From contig NZ_AP025465.1 in NCBI RefSeq assembly GCF_024347355.1, positions 310,001-374,000 on the forward strand: 64,000 nucleotides of DNA, given 5' to 3'. Shown piece by piece: positions 37,339 through 47,200 of the stretch (positions are counted from its first letter, which is position 1; every line of letters starts with the position of its first letter). Made by a program: the position numbers and the translations under genes. Source of the stretch: Vibrio chagasii (GTDB lineage Bacteria > Pseudomonadota > Gammaproteobacteria > Enterobacterales > Vibrionaceae). Below the pieces are notes generated by a model. It saw only the letters and a program-made list of their open reading frames with translations, was not told the origin of the DNA and did no database searches.

Positions 37339-39052
37339 ATTAAGAAAAAGGCTTGGTGATTTGCTTGTTGAAGAAGGCATCATCACCGAGGCCCATGTTG
37401 ATCAAGCACTTGCCTCTCAAAAGAGTACTGGTCGTAAGCTTGGTGATGCTTTGATCGAACTTGGCTTCTTGTCTGAGCAGCAAATGCTGAGCTTTTTGTC
37501 GCAACAGCTTGCTATTCCTCTTATCGATCTAAGTCGAGCGAACGTTGATGTTGAAGCGGTCCAGCTTTTACCTGAAGTACATGCCCGCCGCCTTCGTGCA
37601 TTGGTTATTGGTCGTCAAGGTGACACGCTGCGTGTGGCGATGAGTGATCCTGCGGATCTGTTTGCTCAGGAATCACTGCTTGGTCAATTGGGTGATTACG
37701 CACTCGAATTTGTTGTTGCACCAGAAAGACAACTTGTTGATGGGTTTGATCGCTACTACCGTAGAACCAAAGAGATCGCCTCATTCGCTGAGCAGCTCCA
37801 TGCTGAACACCAAGTTAATGAAGCCTTTGACTTTGATATTGCAGAGGAAGACAGTGACGAAGTGACAGTGGTTAAGCTGATCAACTCGCTGTTTGAAGAT
37901 GCGATTCAAGTAGGCGCTTCCGATATTCATATTGAACCTGATTCTAATGTACTGCGTCTTCGCCAGCGTATTGATGGCGTGTTACATGAAACTCTCCTTA
38001 ACGAAGTAAATATAGCGTCGGCGCTAGTATTACGTTTAAAACTGATGGCAAACCTCGATATCTCAGAGAAGCGTCTTCCTCAAGATGGTCGCTTCAATAT
38101 TCGAGCCAAAGGTCAGTCTGTCGATATTCGTATGTCGACGATGCCAGTGCAGCATGGTGAATCTGTGGTTATGCGTCTGCTTAATCAGTCTGCTGGTTTA
38201 CGTAAACTGGAAGCGTCGGGCATCCCAAGTGATCTGCTGGTTCGTCTTCGTAAACAGTTACGCCGCCCGCATGGGATGATTCTAGTTACTGGTCCTACGG
38301 GCTCTGGTAAAACAACCACTCTTTATGGTGCGCTAAGTGAACTGAATGAACCGGGTAAAAAAATCATTACCGCGGAAGACCCGGTGGAATATCGCCTGCC
38401 TAGAATCAACCAAGTTCAGGTTAACCCTAAAATCAACCTCGATTTCTCTACTATCTTAAGAACCTTTTTACGTCAGGATCCCGATATCATTCTTATTGGT
38501 GAGATGCGTGACCATGAGACGGTTGAGATTGGTTTGAGAGCAGCTCTTACCGGTCACTTAGTGTTGAGTACGCTTCACACCAACGATGCGGTAGACAGTG
38601 CACTGCGTATGATGGATATGGGAGCGCCAGGCTACTTAGTCGCGAGTGCGGTTCGTGCGGTAGTGGCACAGCGATTGGTTCGTAAAGTTTGTACTGACTG
38701 TAAAGTTGATGACGAGCTGGATGAAGCGCGCAAACAATGGCTGAGCGTTCGATTCCCAAATCAAGTCGGCGTGCCTTTCATGAAAGGTCGTGGTTGTCAG
38801 AATTGCAACTTAACTGGTTATCGTGGGCGTATCGGTGTATTCGAGATGTTGGAGCTTGAACACAACATGATGGATGCTTTGAGAGCTAACGATGCAGTTG
38901 GTTTTGCTCAAACCGCAAGACAGTCTGAAAATTACAAACCGTTACTGGCCTCAGCGATGGAGTTGGCTTTGCAAGGTGTTGTGAGCCTTGACGAGATAAT
39001 GAACCTCGGTGAAGGTGACGCGTCTGGCTCAACCGACCCAATTTATTTGTAG
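37328..39052 (+). CDS. mshE: Pilus extension ATPase MshE with c-di-GMP-binding MshEN domain
   Basis: 574 residues, a GspE/PilB-type hexameric motor polymerising MSHA pilin. The N-terminal MshEN domain carries the paired 24-residue c-di-GMP motif: RLGDLLVEEGIITEAHVDQA from residue 8, and KLGDALIELGFLSEQQ from residue 37. Walker A is GPTGSGKTT (about 322), followed by the Asp box and Walker B (DPDIILIGEMRDHET). A zinc module CTDCK...CQNC lies near 455-495. It overlaps mshN by 11 bases with gaggag in front of the ATG. In V. cholerae, MshE binds c-di-GMP through this motif, coupling the second messenger to pilus extension. Confidence 0.95.
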   Translation: MQIRLRKRLGDLLVEEGIITEAHVDQALASQKSTGRKLGDALIELGFLSEQQMLSFLSQQLAIPLIDLSRANVDVEAVQLLPEVHARRLRALVIGRQGDTLRVAMSDPADLFAQESLLGQLGDYALEFVVAPERQLVDGFDRYYRRTKEIASFAEQLHAEHQVNEAFDFDIAEEDSDEVTVVKLINSLFEDAIQVGASDIHIEPDSNVLRLRQRIDGVLHETLLNEVNIASALVLRLKLMANLDISEKRLPQDGRFNIRAKGQSVDIRMSTMPVQHGESVVMRLLNQSAGLRKLEASGIPSDLLVRLRKQLRRPHGMILVTGPTGSGKTTTLYGALSELNEPGKKIITAEDPVEYRLPRINQVQVNPKINLDFSTILRTFLRQDPDIILIGEMRDHETVEIGLRAALTGHLVLSTLHTNDAVDSALRMMDMGAPGYLVASAVRAVVAQRLVRKVCTDCKVDDELDEARKQWLSVRFPNQVGVPFMKGRGCQNCNLTGYRGRIGVFEMLELEHNMMDALRANDAVGFAQTARQSENYKPLLASAMELALQGVVSLDEIMNLGEGDASGSTDPIYL

Positions 39053-39064
39053 GGGTAGAGTGCT

Positions 39065-40288
39065 ATGCCAACGTATCGTTATGTAGGTCGCAGCTCTGAT
39101 GGCAGCCAAGTCAGTGGTCAATTAGACGCGAAGAACGAAGATCTTGCTGCGGAAAGTTTGATGAGTAAGGGGATAATCCCAACCTCGATTAAGCTTGGGA
39201 AAAGTGGTGGTTCCGTACTGGATATGGATGTATCGGCCCTATTCTCACCAAGTGTGCCGCTTGAGGTCCTGGTGCTGTTCTGCCGTCAGTTATACAGCTT
39301 AACCAAAGCAGGGGTTCCGCTATTAAGGTCGATGAAAGGCCTGACCCAAAACTGTGAGAATAAACAGTTGAAAGCTGCGCTTGAAGAGGTGGTTGCTGAG
39401 TTAACCAATGGTCGTGGACTGGCGGCGTCGATGCAGGTGCACCCTAAAGTGTTTAGCCCACTGTTTGTTTCTATGATCGGTGTTGGTGAAAATACAGGTC
39501 GTCTTGATCAGGCCTTGCTGCAATTAGCGGGTTACTACGAACAAGAAGTCGAGACTCGAAAGCGAATCAAGACCGCGATGCGCTACCCAACCTTCGTGAT
39601 CAGCTTTATTTTGATCGCGATGTTCATACTTAACATCAAGGTTATTCCACAGTTCTCCAGTATGTTCGCTCGGTTTGGTGTCGATTTGCCACTGCCGACT
39701 CGTATCTTAATCGGTATGTCTGAGTTCTTTGTGAATTACTGGGGAATCATGCTCGGTGTGATCTTTGGTCTTATCTTTGCTTTTAAAGCCTGGGTTAAGA
39801 CGGACAAAGGCCTAGAGAAGTGGGACAGGATTCGCTTAAAGATACCTGTCATCGGTGGGGTCGTGAACCGAGCATTACTGTCACGTTTTTCGCGTACCTT
39901 TGCTTTGATGCTGAAAGCGGGTGTGCCGCTAAACCAATCGTTAGCACTATCGGCTGAAGCCTTGGATAACCGCTTTTTAGAGCTGCGGGTGCAAGCCATG
40001 AAGTCGGCTATCGAAGCGGGCAGTACGGTTTCATCTACGGCGATTAACAGTGAAATCTTCACACCGCTGGTGATACAAATGATCTCGGTAGGTGAAGAGA
40101 CTGGTCGTATCGATGAGCTACTGCTTGAAGTGGCTGACTATTATGATCGAGAAGTCGATTATGACCTGAAAACCTTGACCGCAAGAATAGAACCGATCTT
40201 GTTGACTATAGTAGCAGGCATGGTGTTGATTCTTGCTCTCGGTATTTTCTTACCGATGTGGGGAATGCTGGATGCAATCAAAGGTTAA
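39065..40288 (+). CDS. mshG: Pilus inner-membrane platform protein MshG
   Basis: 407 residues of the GspF/PilC family. Two homologous cytoplasmic helical domains (FCRQLYSLTKAGVPLLRSM and FSRTFALMLKAGVPLNQSL) each contain the GENTGRLD/GEETGRID motif, with three membrane helices including the last one (LLTIVAGMVLILALGIFLP). It links MshE to the pilus base. It is spaced 12 bases behind mshE. Confidence 0.95.
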   Translation: MPTYRYVGRSSDGSQVSGQLDAKNEDLAAESLMSKGIIPTSIKLGKSGGSVLDMDVSALFSPSVPLEVLVLFCRQLYSLTKAGVPLLRSMKGLTQNCENKQLKAALEEVVAELTNGRGLAASMQVHPKVFSPLFVSMIGVGENTGRLDQALLQLAGYYEQEVETRKRIKTAMRYPTFVISFILIAMFILNIKVIPQFSSMFARFGVDLPLPTRILIGMSEFFVNYWGIMLGVIFGLIFAFKAWVKTDKGLEKWDRIRLKIPVIGGVVNRALLSRFSRTFALMLKAGVPLNQSLALSAEALDNRFLELRVQAMKSAIEAGSTVSSTAINSEIFTPLVIQMISVGEETGRIDELLLEVADYYDREVDYDLKTLTARIEPILLTIVAGMVLILALGIFLPMWGMLDAIKG

Positions 40289-40291
40289 GGA

Positions 40292-40747
40292 ATGCTAAAT
40301 AACCTACAACGCTCACGTTTTGTGATTTGGACTGTGGTTATTCTTTTTCTAACTATAGGGCTACTTTCTGCATGGGAGTCACTAGAAGAGGATGCGACCA
40401 ATACGGCATTAATCGCGGCAAGTAAGCGTATCCTTGAGCAAGCCAATCTGTTCAAACAACAATACTTGTTAAAAGGTGCAGAGCAAGAAAGCGACTCGGA
40501 ACACCGTAAAAACTACAGCAGAACAGGTTGGGTAATACCGACTCAAGGCTCAAAGGTCGACTGCAATTATTGGCTGGATCAATTATATCCACCGAAGAGT
40601 ATTCTAGGGCTAAACTCTCCAAGAGTTGAAGACCAAAGTGATAACATACAGTTTCATTGCACTTATCATTATGGCGATAAATATCAGATAGATATATTAC
40701 TCAAAAGCGAAAGGTTTAGCGTGAAAGCCAATATTTTGGCTTTGTGA
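40292..40747 (+). CDS. mshF: MSHA biogenesis protein MshF
   Basis: 151 residues. One N-terminal membrane segment (FVIWTVVILFLTIGLLSAW, about 11-29) precedes a periplasmic domain with two cysteines (CNYW and FHCTYH) that could form a disulfide. There is no prepilin cleavage motif (GF-TLIEL type). It starts 3 bases after mshG. The family is known only from MSHA loci; role unknown. Confidence 0.82.
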   Translation: MLNNLQRSRFVIWTVVILFLTIGLLSAWESLEEDATNTALIAASKRILEQANLFKQQYLLKGAEQESDSEHRKNYSRTGWVIPTQGSKVDCNYWLDQLYPPKSILGLNSPRVEDQSDNIQFHCTYHYGDKYQIDILLKSERFSVKANILAL

Positions 40748-40752
40748 AAATA

Positions 40753-40795
40753 TTGACAGTTTTAGTATGGTTTTATACGTGCGCGAATGTATAAT
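40753..40795 (+). promoter_or_regulatory. Promoter region of mshB-mshA
   Basis: TTGACA at 40753-40758 is followed by two candidate -10 elements, tatacg (40774-40779) and a consensus TATAAT (40790-40795). The second is flanked by gcgcg on both sides. A separate promoter for the pilins fits their high need. Which -10 is used is uncertain. Confidence 0.5.
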
Positions 40796-40826
40796 GCGCG
40801 TTAATAATTAGATGAGTAGGTAGAAA

Positions 40827-41402
40827 ATGCTTAAGAATCAAAAGGGTTTCTCCCTTGTCGAATTAGTGATAGTGATCGTAGTTGTTGGTTTATTGGCGGT
40901 CGCTGCGTTGCCTCGTTTTCTCGATGTGACGGATGAAGCCAAAAAATCCAGTATTGAAGGTGTCGCTGGTGGCTTTGCAACGGCTGTTTTGTCAGCAAGA
41001 GCACAATGGGAAGCGGAAGCAAGACCCTCAGAGAAGATAGGTGTTGAAACATACAATACTGTAAATTATGATGGTGTTGATTTTTGGTTAACAAGATCAA
41101 AGAACAGTAACAACGTAGATACTGGCTTTCGAGACGGTTATCCATGGACCCTGAACAATAATTCTGGTACTGCGCCACAAGACATTTCAGACGAAACATG
41201 TTCTGAGTTGATGGAAAACTTGCTGCAAAATCCACCGAAAGTGGGTCCTATTTCAGATGCAGCGAACGACTCAAACTACAAGTATTCAGCGCAAGCAAAT
41301 TCTGGTGATGCAACCTGTACCTACGTTCAATTAGAAGGTAGTACTGAGCATGAATTTGTTTACGAAATTAAAACTGGTCGTGTGACCGTAACTTTGCAGT
41401 AA
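40827..41402 (+). CDS. mshB: Minor pilin MshB
   Basis: 191 residues with a type IV prepilin leader: MLKNQKG then [25 protein letters not shown]. PilD-type cleavage is expected between G and F, with Glu at +5. The globular part has two cysteines late in the chain (ETCSEL and DATCTYV) consistent with a C-terminal disulfide loop. It precedes mshA in one transcript. Confidence 0.92.
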   Translation: MLKNQKGFSLVELVIVIVVVGLLAVAALPRFLDVTDEAKKSSIEGVAGGFATAVLSARAQWEAEARPSEKIGVETYNTVNYDGVDFWLTRSKNSNNVDTGFRDGYPWTLNNNSGTAPQDISDETCSELMENLLQNPPKVGPISDAANDSNYKYSAQANSGDATCTYVQLEGSTEHEFVYEIKTGRVTVTLQ

Positions 41403-41437
41403 GTCTGCGTAAAATTAAACATAGAGAGAGCTTAACT

Positions 41438-41899
41438 ATGAAAAGACAAGGCGGTTTCACCCTAATCGAACTAGTGGTTGTAATTGTTATTCTAGGTATT
41501 CTTGCTGTAACTGCGGCACCACGTTTCCTAAACCTGCAAGATGATGCTCGTGAGTCTTCTTTGCAAGGTCTTGCTGGAGCAATGCAGGGTTCTGCTGGTA
41601 TTGTATTTGGTAAGGCGGCAATTGAAGGGAATGAAGCTTCAACTACGGATGTTGATGTTGATGGAATCATGACTATTTTTGGTTACCCTACAGCAACATC
41701 TGCGGGTATTGGTGCAGCGACAACAATTGATGGTTTTGTTGAATTGGATAGTGACACTACTAACAATACAATTAACTACGGTTTTGATAACTATTCTGTT
41801 CAGTGTGTTCGCTATACTCAAGCGACATCTGCTGCAGAAGCTTCTGCAGTTGTAATCACTAGCGCTGATGAAGCGAACAGTACTTGTGTTGCACCTTAG
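41438..41899 (+). CDS. mshA: Major MSHA pilin MshA
   Basis: 153 residues. Leader MKRQGG, then [20 protein letters not shown] with the invariant Glu at +5. The C-terminal cysteine pair (VQCVRY and NSTCVAP) makes the D-region loop typical of type IVa/b-like MSHA pilins. It forms the mannose-sensitive haemagglutinin fibre used for attachment to chitin and other surfaces. A strong terminator directly follows, so mshA mRNA can exceed downstream genes. It is a plausible substrate of the nearby PglL. Confidence 0.95.
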   Translation: MKRQGGFTLIELVVVIVILGILAVTAAPRFLNLQDDARESSLQGLAGAMQGSAGIVFGKAAIEGNEASTTDVDVDGIMTIFGYPTATSAGIGAATTIDGFVELDSDTTNNTINYGFDNYSVQCVRYTQATSAAEASAVVITSADEANSTCVAP

Positions 41900-41914
41900 T
41901 TGAAATTGTTAAGC

Positions 41915-41944
41915 AAAAAAGGCCAGCACCTGCTGGCCTTTTTT
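41915..41944 (+). terminator. Terminator behind mshA
   Basis: aaaaaaggccagcacctgctggcctttttt: stem ggccagca/tgctggcc with cc loop and six T. It separates the pilin transcript from mshC. Confidence 0.9.
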
Positions 41945-42008
41945 CTATCCAAACCACATAAATATTAAAACTATTCATATAGATAAGACTGAAAGCTTCG
42001 TTATCTTA

Positions 42009-42014
42009 TATAAT
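42009..42014 (+). promoter_or_regulatory. Candidate -10 element for mshC-Q
   Basis: A consensus TATAAT lies 31 bases before the mshC start and behind the mshA terminator. No good -35 is seen at 17 bases, so this is only a candidate. Confidence 0.4.
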
Positions 42015-42044
42015 CAGTATTCGTTAGGCAGTTAGAGGCTAATG

Positions 42045-42536
42045 ATGGATAGAAGTCCTGTATCTAAAGGTTTTACCCTGGTAGAGCTGATCATCGTTAT
42101 TATTATTCTCGGTATTGTTTCCACTTTTGCCGCGAGTCGCTTCGTTGGTACCTCCAGCTTCTCTACTTTTTCTGCGCAAGAGCAAGTCATCTCCGTTATT
42201 CGTCAAATTCAAGTTAATCGAATGCAATCAAACGTTTCTTCTGCTAATGATAGTTTCCGTCTTGCGATCAATAGTGACTGCTTAGGTTCGGTTTCGGCAT
42301 GTAGTTTAAATTTATCGAATAGCGCTCAAAAATCACAAGCCGATGCGCGTAGTGATTATGTGCGTGAGTCGGATATTACATTTTCTCCTGCCAATACGAT
42401 TATCGATTTTGATCTATTGGGGAACCCTTCAGTCAGCGCTGGCGTTAATATTACGATTAACTCAACCACTTCGAGCAATAGCGCCCAAGTCTGCATTAAC
42501 TCTCAAGGCTATGTGCGTGAAGGGGCCTGTTTATGA
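42045..42536 (+). CDS. mshC: Prepilin MshC
   Basis: 163 residues. The leader is MDRSPVSKG then FTLVELIIVIIILGIVSTFA. Cysteines occur at SDCLGSVSAC and late (QVCINS, GACL). I chose the second of two adjacent ATGs because gagg is 6 bases upstream of it. The mshD ATG overlaps the stop (ATGA). Minor pilin, GspH-like. Confidence 0.9.
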   Translation: MDRSPVSKGFTLVELIIVIIILGIVSTFAASRFVGTSSFSTFSAQEQVISVIRQIQVNRMQSNVSSANDSFRLAINSDCLGSVSACSLNLSNSAQKSQADARSDYVRESDITFSPANTIIDFDLLGNPSVSAGVNITINSTTSSNSAQVCINSQGYVREGACL

Positions 42537-43090
42537 TTCGCTCACGTGGATTTACTCTGATTGAAAGTATTGTTGTGATTATCGTCCTAGGAATTGCGAT
42601 GGTCACAATTACCAGTTTTTTAACACCACAAGTTGCAAGCTCCGCTGATCCACAGTATCAAAATCGCTCAGTCGCGTTAGGGCAAAGTTTGATGAATCAA
42701 ATATTGGCTCGTGGCTTTGATGAACATAGTGATTTTGATGGTGGAATCATACGGTGTGGTGATGCGGGGGCAGTAGCTTGCTCTGCTCCGGGGGAGCTCG
42801 GTGTTGATGGTTCTGAAGCAACGCCTGCTGCTTTTAATGACGTCGATGACTATATTGGATGTTGGTATACAGATACCACAGAGTCAGCTTGTATTTCCTC
42901 TGTAAAGTACCCGCTTGCTAATATCCTTGAGGGCAGCTATGCCAATTTTCGGGTCGAAGTGTCTGTTTTTTACGATGCCAATATGGATGGAATTGATGAC
43001 AATACGATTGGCACGATGAAGCGTGTTGAGATACAGATATTTGGTGGTAACAATCGCTACAGCGTTATCGCTTACAAGGGGAACTACTAA
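42533..43090 (+). CDS. mshD: Prepilin MshD
   Basis: 185 residues. Leader MIRSRG then FTLIESIVVIIVLGIAMVTI, in which the Glu at +5 is kept. It has a cysteine-rich globular part (IIRCGD, VACSAPG, IGCWYTD, SACIS). GspI/PilV-like minor pilin. The start overlaps mshC and the stop overlaps mshO, so the genes are translationally coupled. Confidence 0.9.
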   Translation: MIRSRGFTLIESIVVIIVLGIAMVTITSFLTPQVASSADPQYQNRSVALGQSLMNQILARGFDEHSDFDGGIIRCGDAGAVACSAPGELGVDGSEATPAAFNDVDDYIGCWYTDTTESACISSVKYPLANILEGSYANFRVEVSVFYDANMDGIDDNTIGTMKRVEIQIFGGNNRYSVIAYKGNY

Positions 43091-43830
43091 TGAAGCAACG
43101 TGGTTTCACTTTAATAGAGATGATAGTAACGATAGTTGTAGTTGCTGTTATTGGGCTAGCGATTGCTGGTCTTGTTGAATACGGAATGAAAGGGTATGTC
43201 GACACTATCGATCGACAAAAGGTGCAAGTAAAAGGGCAGTTTGTTGTAGAGAAAATGTCGCGCGAGATAAGCCACGCAGTTCCTAACAGTTTTAATTCGA
43301 GCATTATGCCTGCTTCGGCTTTTGCTCAGAAATGCCTCACTTTTTACGCTATTAAGTATTCGGGCTTTTATCATTTAGATGAAGCGACCAATGAGCTCAA
43401 TTTTATCATCGGGCAAGACTCCCCCATACTCGATGCTAACGATTTCCTAATTATCAACCCAACGAACTTCTCTGAACTAGGAGCGGGTTCAACCAAGCGG
43501 ATTGCAGTGTCAGGGCTAATTTCAACTAATAATGTTTTTACAGCCCCTTCTGTGACTTTAGATAGTCGTTCGAAGGCTGAGCGACATTATATTTACGATG
43601 AGAATGCCTCTGTGAGTTATTGCTTAGTGAACGATACTATTCAGAACCAAGGGTTAATTCAACGTAATGGAGTCACTGTTGCAGACAGTATTAATTACGC
43701 TCAAAGTAATTTTCGTTATGAAGAGCCAAGCTTGCAAAGAGGTGGTGTGATTCACATCGATCTTGTACTTGAGCAGAATAGTGAAGTAAGCGTTTACCAA
43801 CAAGATGTGCAGGTACTCAATGCGCCATAG
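43090..43830 (+). CDS. mshO: Prepilin MshO
   Basis: 246 residues. Leader MKQRG then FTLIEMIVTIVVVAVIGLAIA. This is the larger GspJ/PilW-like minor pilin. Cysteines are at QKCLTF and SYCLVN. The start overlaps mshD by one base. Confidence 0.9.
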   Translation: MKQRGFTLIEMIVTIVVVAVIGLAIAGLVEYGMKGYVDTIDRQKVQVKGQFVVEKMSREISHAVPNSFNSSIMPASAFAQKCLTFYAIKYSGFYHLDEATNELNFIIGQDSPILDANDFLIINPTNFSELGAGSTKRIAVSGLISTNNVFTAPSVTLDSRSKAERHYIYDENASVSYCLVNDTIQNQGLIQRNGVTVADSINYAQSNFRYEEPSLQRGGVIHIDLVLEQNSEVSVYQQDVQVLNAP

Positions 43831-44248
43831 AAAATCATCTCAACAAGGCAGTGTTTTGGTCGTCGCAGTATTTGTTATTGTGGTGATGGGCTTCCTTGCG
43901 ACTTCTTTAGTACAAGTTCAGTGGTCAAATCACGATACATTGACACGTAAACAACTGGGTACCCAGGCTTGGCTTTTAGCGCATTCTGCTAATGAATGGG
44001 CATTGACTCAAGTTTATCCATTAACTGTTTCGCCTGCGGTTTCAACGAGTGTGAGCGCTGTGTGTAGTCTCTTAAATTCAAACCAAGTGAGTGGTGGTAT
44101 GTCGACTATCTGTACCGTAGATCAATTAACTTGTCGACAAATCGGTGTGCTAGATGGTGTTGGCTTTTTCAAAATTGAATCAACAGCAATCTGTGGTTCG
44201 GGTATTAACCAAGTGCAGCGCATTCAAGAGGTATGGCTTCGTGATTAG
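43820..44248 (+). CDS. mshP: MshP, PilX-like minor pilin protein
   Basis: 142 residues from the ATG at 43820 (MRHRKSSQQG), overlapping the mshO end by 11 bases. An ATG 15 bases earlier is also possible. A hydrophobic segment SVLVVAVFVIVVMGFLATSLV follows directly, without the usual Glu at +5, as in the PilX/GspK-like group. Four cysteines occur in the C-terminal half (VCSLL, ICTVD, TCRQI, AICGSG). Confidence 0.87.
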   Translation: MRHRKSSQQGSVLVVAVFVIVVMGFLATSLVQVQWSNHDTLTRKQLGTQAWLLAHSANEWALTQVYPLTVSPAVSTSVSAVCSLLNSNQVSGGMSTICTVDQLTCRQIGVLDGVGFFKIESTAICGSGINQVQRIQEVWLRD

Positions 44249-47200
44249 TATACTCATTCGCTTTCCCTCGGTGATTTTTTTCTTTTTGTGTGTTGTGGCA
44301 TTCGGTGTGGCTACACCTTCGTACGCTTACGATGAAATCGGTATTGAGCACTTTCCAAATGTTGTGCAGGGACATGCGAATAGAGGTATACAGTGTAGTT
44401 TATCAAGAAATGCGAGTCAGCTTTTTGTCTACAATGATGCCACCATCAAAGGAACAAAAGGCCTCGATTTGCATTTCTGTCGTGGCTTTAACTATATGCC
44501 CTCTACCTCATGCGACGATCAATATGGCGGCCGTAGAGCTTGTTCGATAAGTTATACACAATACCCAGCATTGCAATTAAAGCCTTTTCAAAAGGCCAGT
44601 GGTCGTGACAGTGTTAGCTGTACTGCACCGCAAAACATTTATTCACCAGACTTGAAATTCTTTACCGGTTTTCAGGGGTGTCATGCTGCTTTCATGACTT
44701 CTGAGCATAAAATAAAAAGCTTAGTGCTTTATGAAGCTTCTGTGATTCATTTTTTTGATGGTGAGCATTGGATTGAAGATCTCGGTATGCATGACGGCTC
44801 GCGTATCATCATACACGGCCATGTCAAAATTCATGTGAAAAAAACAGCCCAGTTAAATGGCTCACAGATTGAGTATGCAGATTCTAAAGCTCAACTGATA
44901 TTGGTTTCTCGAAATGGTGTCGAGTTAAATTACAGTTGGTCATCTCAGCAACAGTCAAAAATATCAGGGTATGTATACGCCAAGTCTTATGTAAGCCTCA
45001 ATAATGGCTCTGTGATCAGTGGCAGGGTGAATACTCAAATGCTGACCGTCAGTGATCAGAGTGTGATTGAAGACCAAGAAATACAGCCTGCTCGTTGTGA
45101 ATATTTGCCAAAAGAGACATTCAGCTCGAGTAATACCGACAATTGGTCGATCGTTGCTTATAAAAATAGCATCAAACCGCATGTGGAAAATGGTCGCTTT
45201 AGAATGAATTCATTGAGGTACGATCAAGCTACGGCCGCTGTTTATAACTATCTGTTTCCATCAGACGATAACTATTTGGAAGTGGAATTTGATCATTATG
45301 CTCACTCTGGTAGCGGTGCCGATGGCCTAGCGTTGGTACTTTCTGATGCGAGTGTTCCACCGCAAACGGGGGCTTTTGGCGGCCCTTTGGGTTACGGGCT
45401 CAAACCCGGGATTCAGGGCTTTGCTGGGGGGTGGCTTGGCTTGGGTATTGATGAGTATGGTAACTATGCTCGCTCGGGTGGAACCGATATAGGTCCTGGT
45501 TTTACCCCCAATAATGTCGCGCTACGAGGTTCTGGGCGACAGGATGCCGCTGGTAATTGGGTCGTTGGGTATCGTTATATAAAAGGTAATCATAGCCTGG
45601 GCAATTTAGATGGGCGTAAAGGGCAAGCACATCGCTATAAAATGATCATTGATTCCCGAGACTCTGGGAAAGTGTTTGTGACAGTAAAGCGCATGGTTGG
45701 AGATACTAACCTCTGGCAAACAGTGATCCCTCGATTCGATGTAATGCAGCGTTATGGTCAATCCGTCATACCGGAAAACTTTCGTGTATCTATTACGGCT
45801 TCAACTGGGTCGTTGACCAATGTCCATGATCTCGACAACTTTCAAGTCTGTGCCGACAAGCACCAAAAAATCACAGAAGGTATCCATCATTTTGAGTTTG
45901 ACTACGCGGGGTCGGGCAGTACCTGCCAAAGCTCAGATATTACTTTGAGGGCTTGTTTAAATGAGAGTTGCTCTAAGTTGTATCCTCGAGATGCATATAA
46001 CGATGGTTCTCTGCCTGCTCTTTCGGTTGACTTGTTGCCTGCGCAAGGGAGTGATGTCGCAAACTGGGAAGGAGGAACATCAGTTAGATTCGATAATGAA
46101 GTTCGTCTTAAATTGAAAGGAGAGCGAGCTGGTAAAGTCAAATTGGGTATTGCCAAAAGTTCAATCCCTCAATCTGGTTTTGATGAAGCACGATGCCGTA
46201 TTAACGGAGGACCGTTATCTGTTGCCAATTGTGAAGTCACTTTCTCAAGTCATGTTCTAGCTGTAAAAGTTAAGGATATTGTGGCGAGCAAACAGAGTCC
46301 TGGTGATAATTATTTGTCATTTTGTAGTCAAAACACCAGTCAAGAAGGGCTCTCAAGAGACGTTAATATGTCGATCGAGTATGAAGTAGCACCTGTTGAT
46401 CGTTCAAAACCTGTTTCGTTTATCTATCAGAAAAAACGCAAGAGTGGAGAGCTATTTTGGAGCCAACCTTTCGAGTTGAATACGAGTAATACAAAGCTAA
46501 AGGATGTGTATTTTGATAACAAAGGAAGCGCTGCGTTTAAAATAAGATACGCTGAAGTAGGGAAAATTAAACTTAAAGCACGTGTGGCTGATATTGATGA
46601 TTCTTCAGGCTTTAAGAGTTTTGTAAGTTTTCCTGCTGGCCTCAGATTAAGTGCTTACAATCATGCGGGAACCAAGGGGGATTGCTCGGATACAACTGAG
46701 CAGTGTTCTAGAGGATTTGTCGCAGCAGGGGAGGTGTTTGAAACAACGGTAGTTGCTTATCAATACGATAATTCAGTTGCGAGAAATTACCAAGAAAGTG
46801 ATCTGTTGATGGGTAACCATGTTTTATACCCTGTGCAAGGCGTTGATGGGCAGTTGTTAAATACGACACTTCCGGAAGGAGCTGTTTGGAAGGAGGGAGA
46901 GGTTAAAGTACCTCAGGCCGTATCAGAAGTGGGTGCTTTTGAGTTGACTGTCCAAGCTCCGATTGCACGCCAATTTGGTAGTGGGGACATTGGTAAGTCA
47001 GTGTATTTGGGCAGTCAGGCATTTAAGATTGAGGATGGCCGCTTAGCCATTGGCCGTTTCTATCCGAAATACTTCTTGCAAGAGAACCCTGAATGGCATG
47101 TCGCTAATCAAAACGACATTGCTTATTTAGGTCAGCCTTATGACTCAAGCGTTCATCAAGTGTTCCCAATGGCATCTGGTGAAAGCAGTGTCGGCAACGC

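Noticed and set aside
44154..44240. Longer MshQ start inside mshP
   Set aside because: It would place 29 polar residues ahead of a clear signal peptide. The GTG at 44241 has an aagagg site and the usual short overlap.
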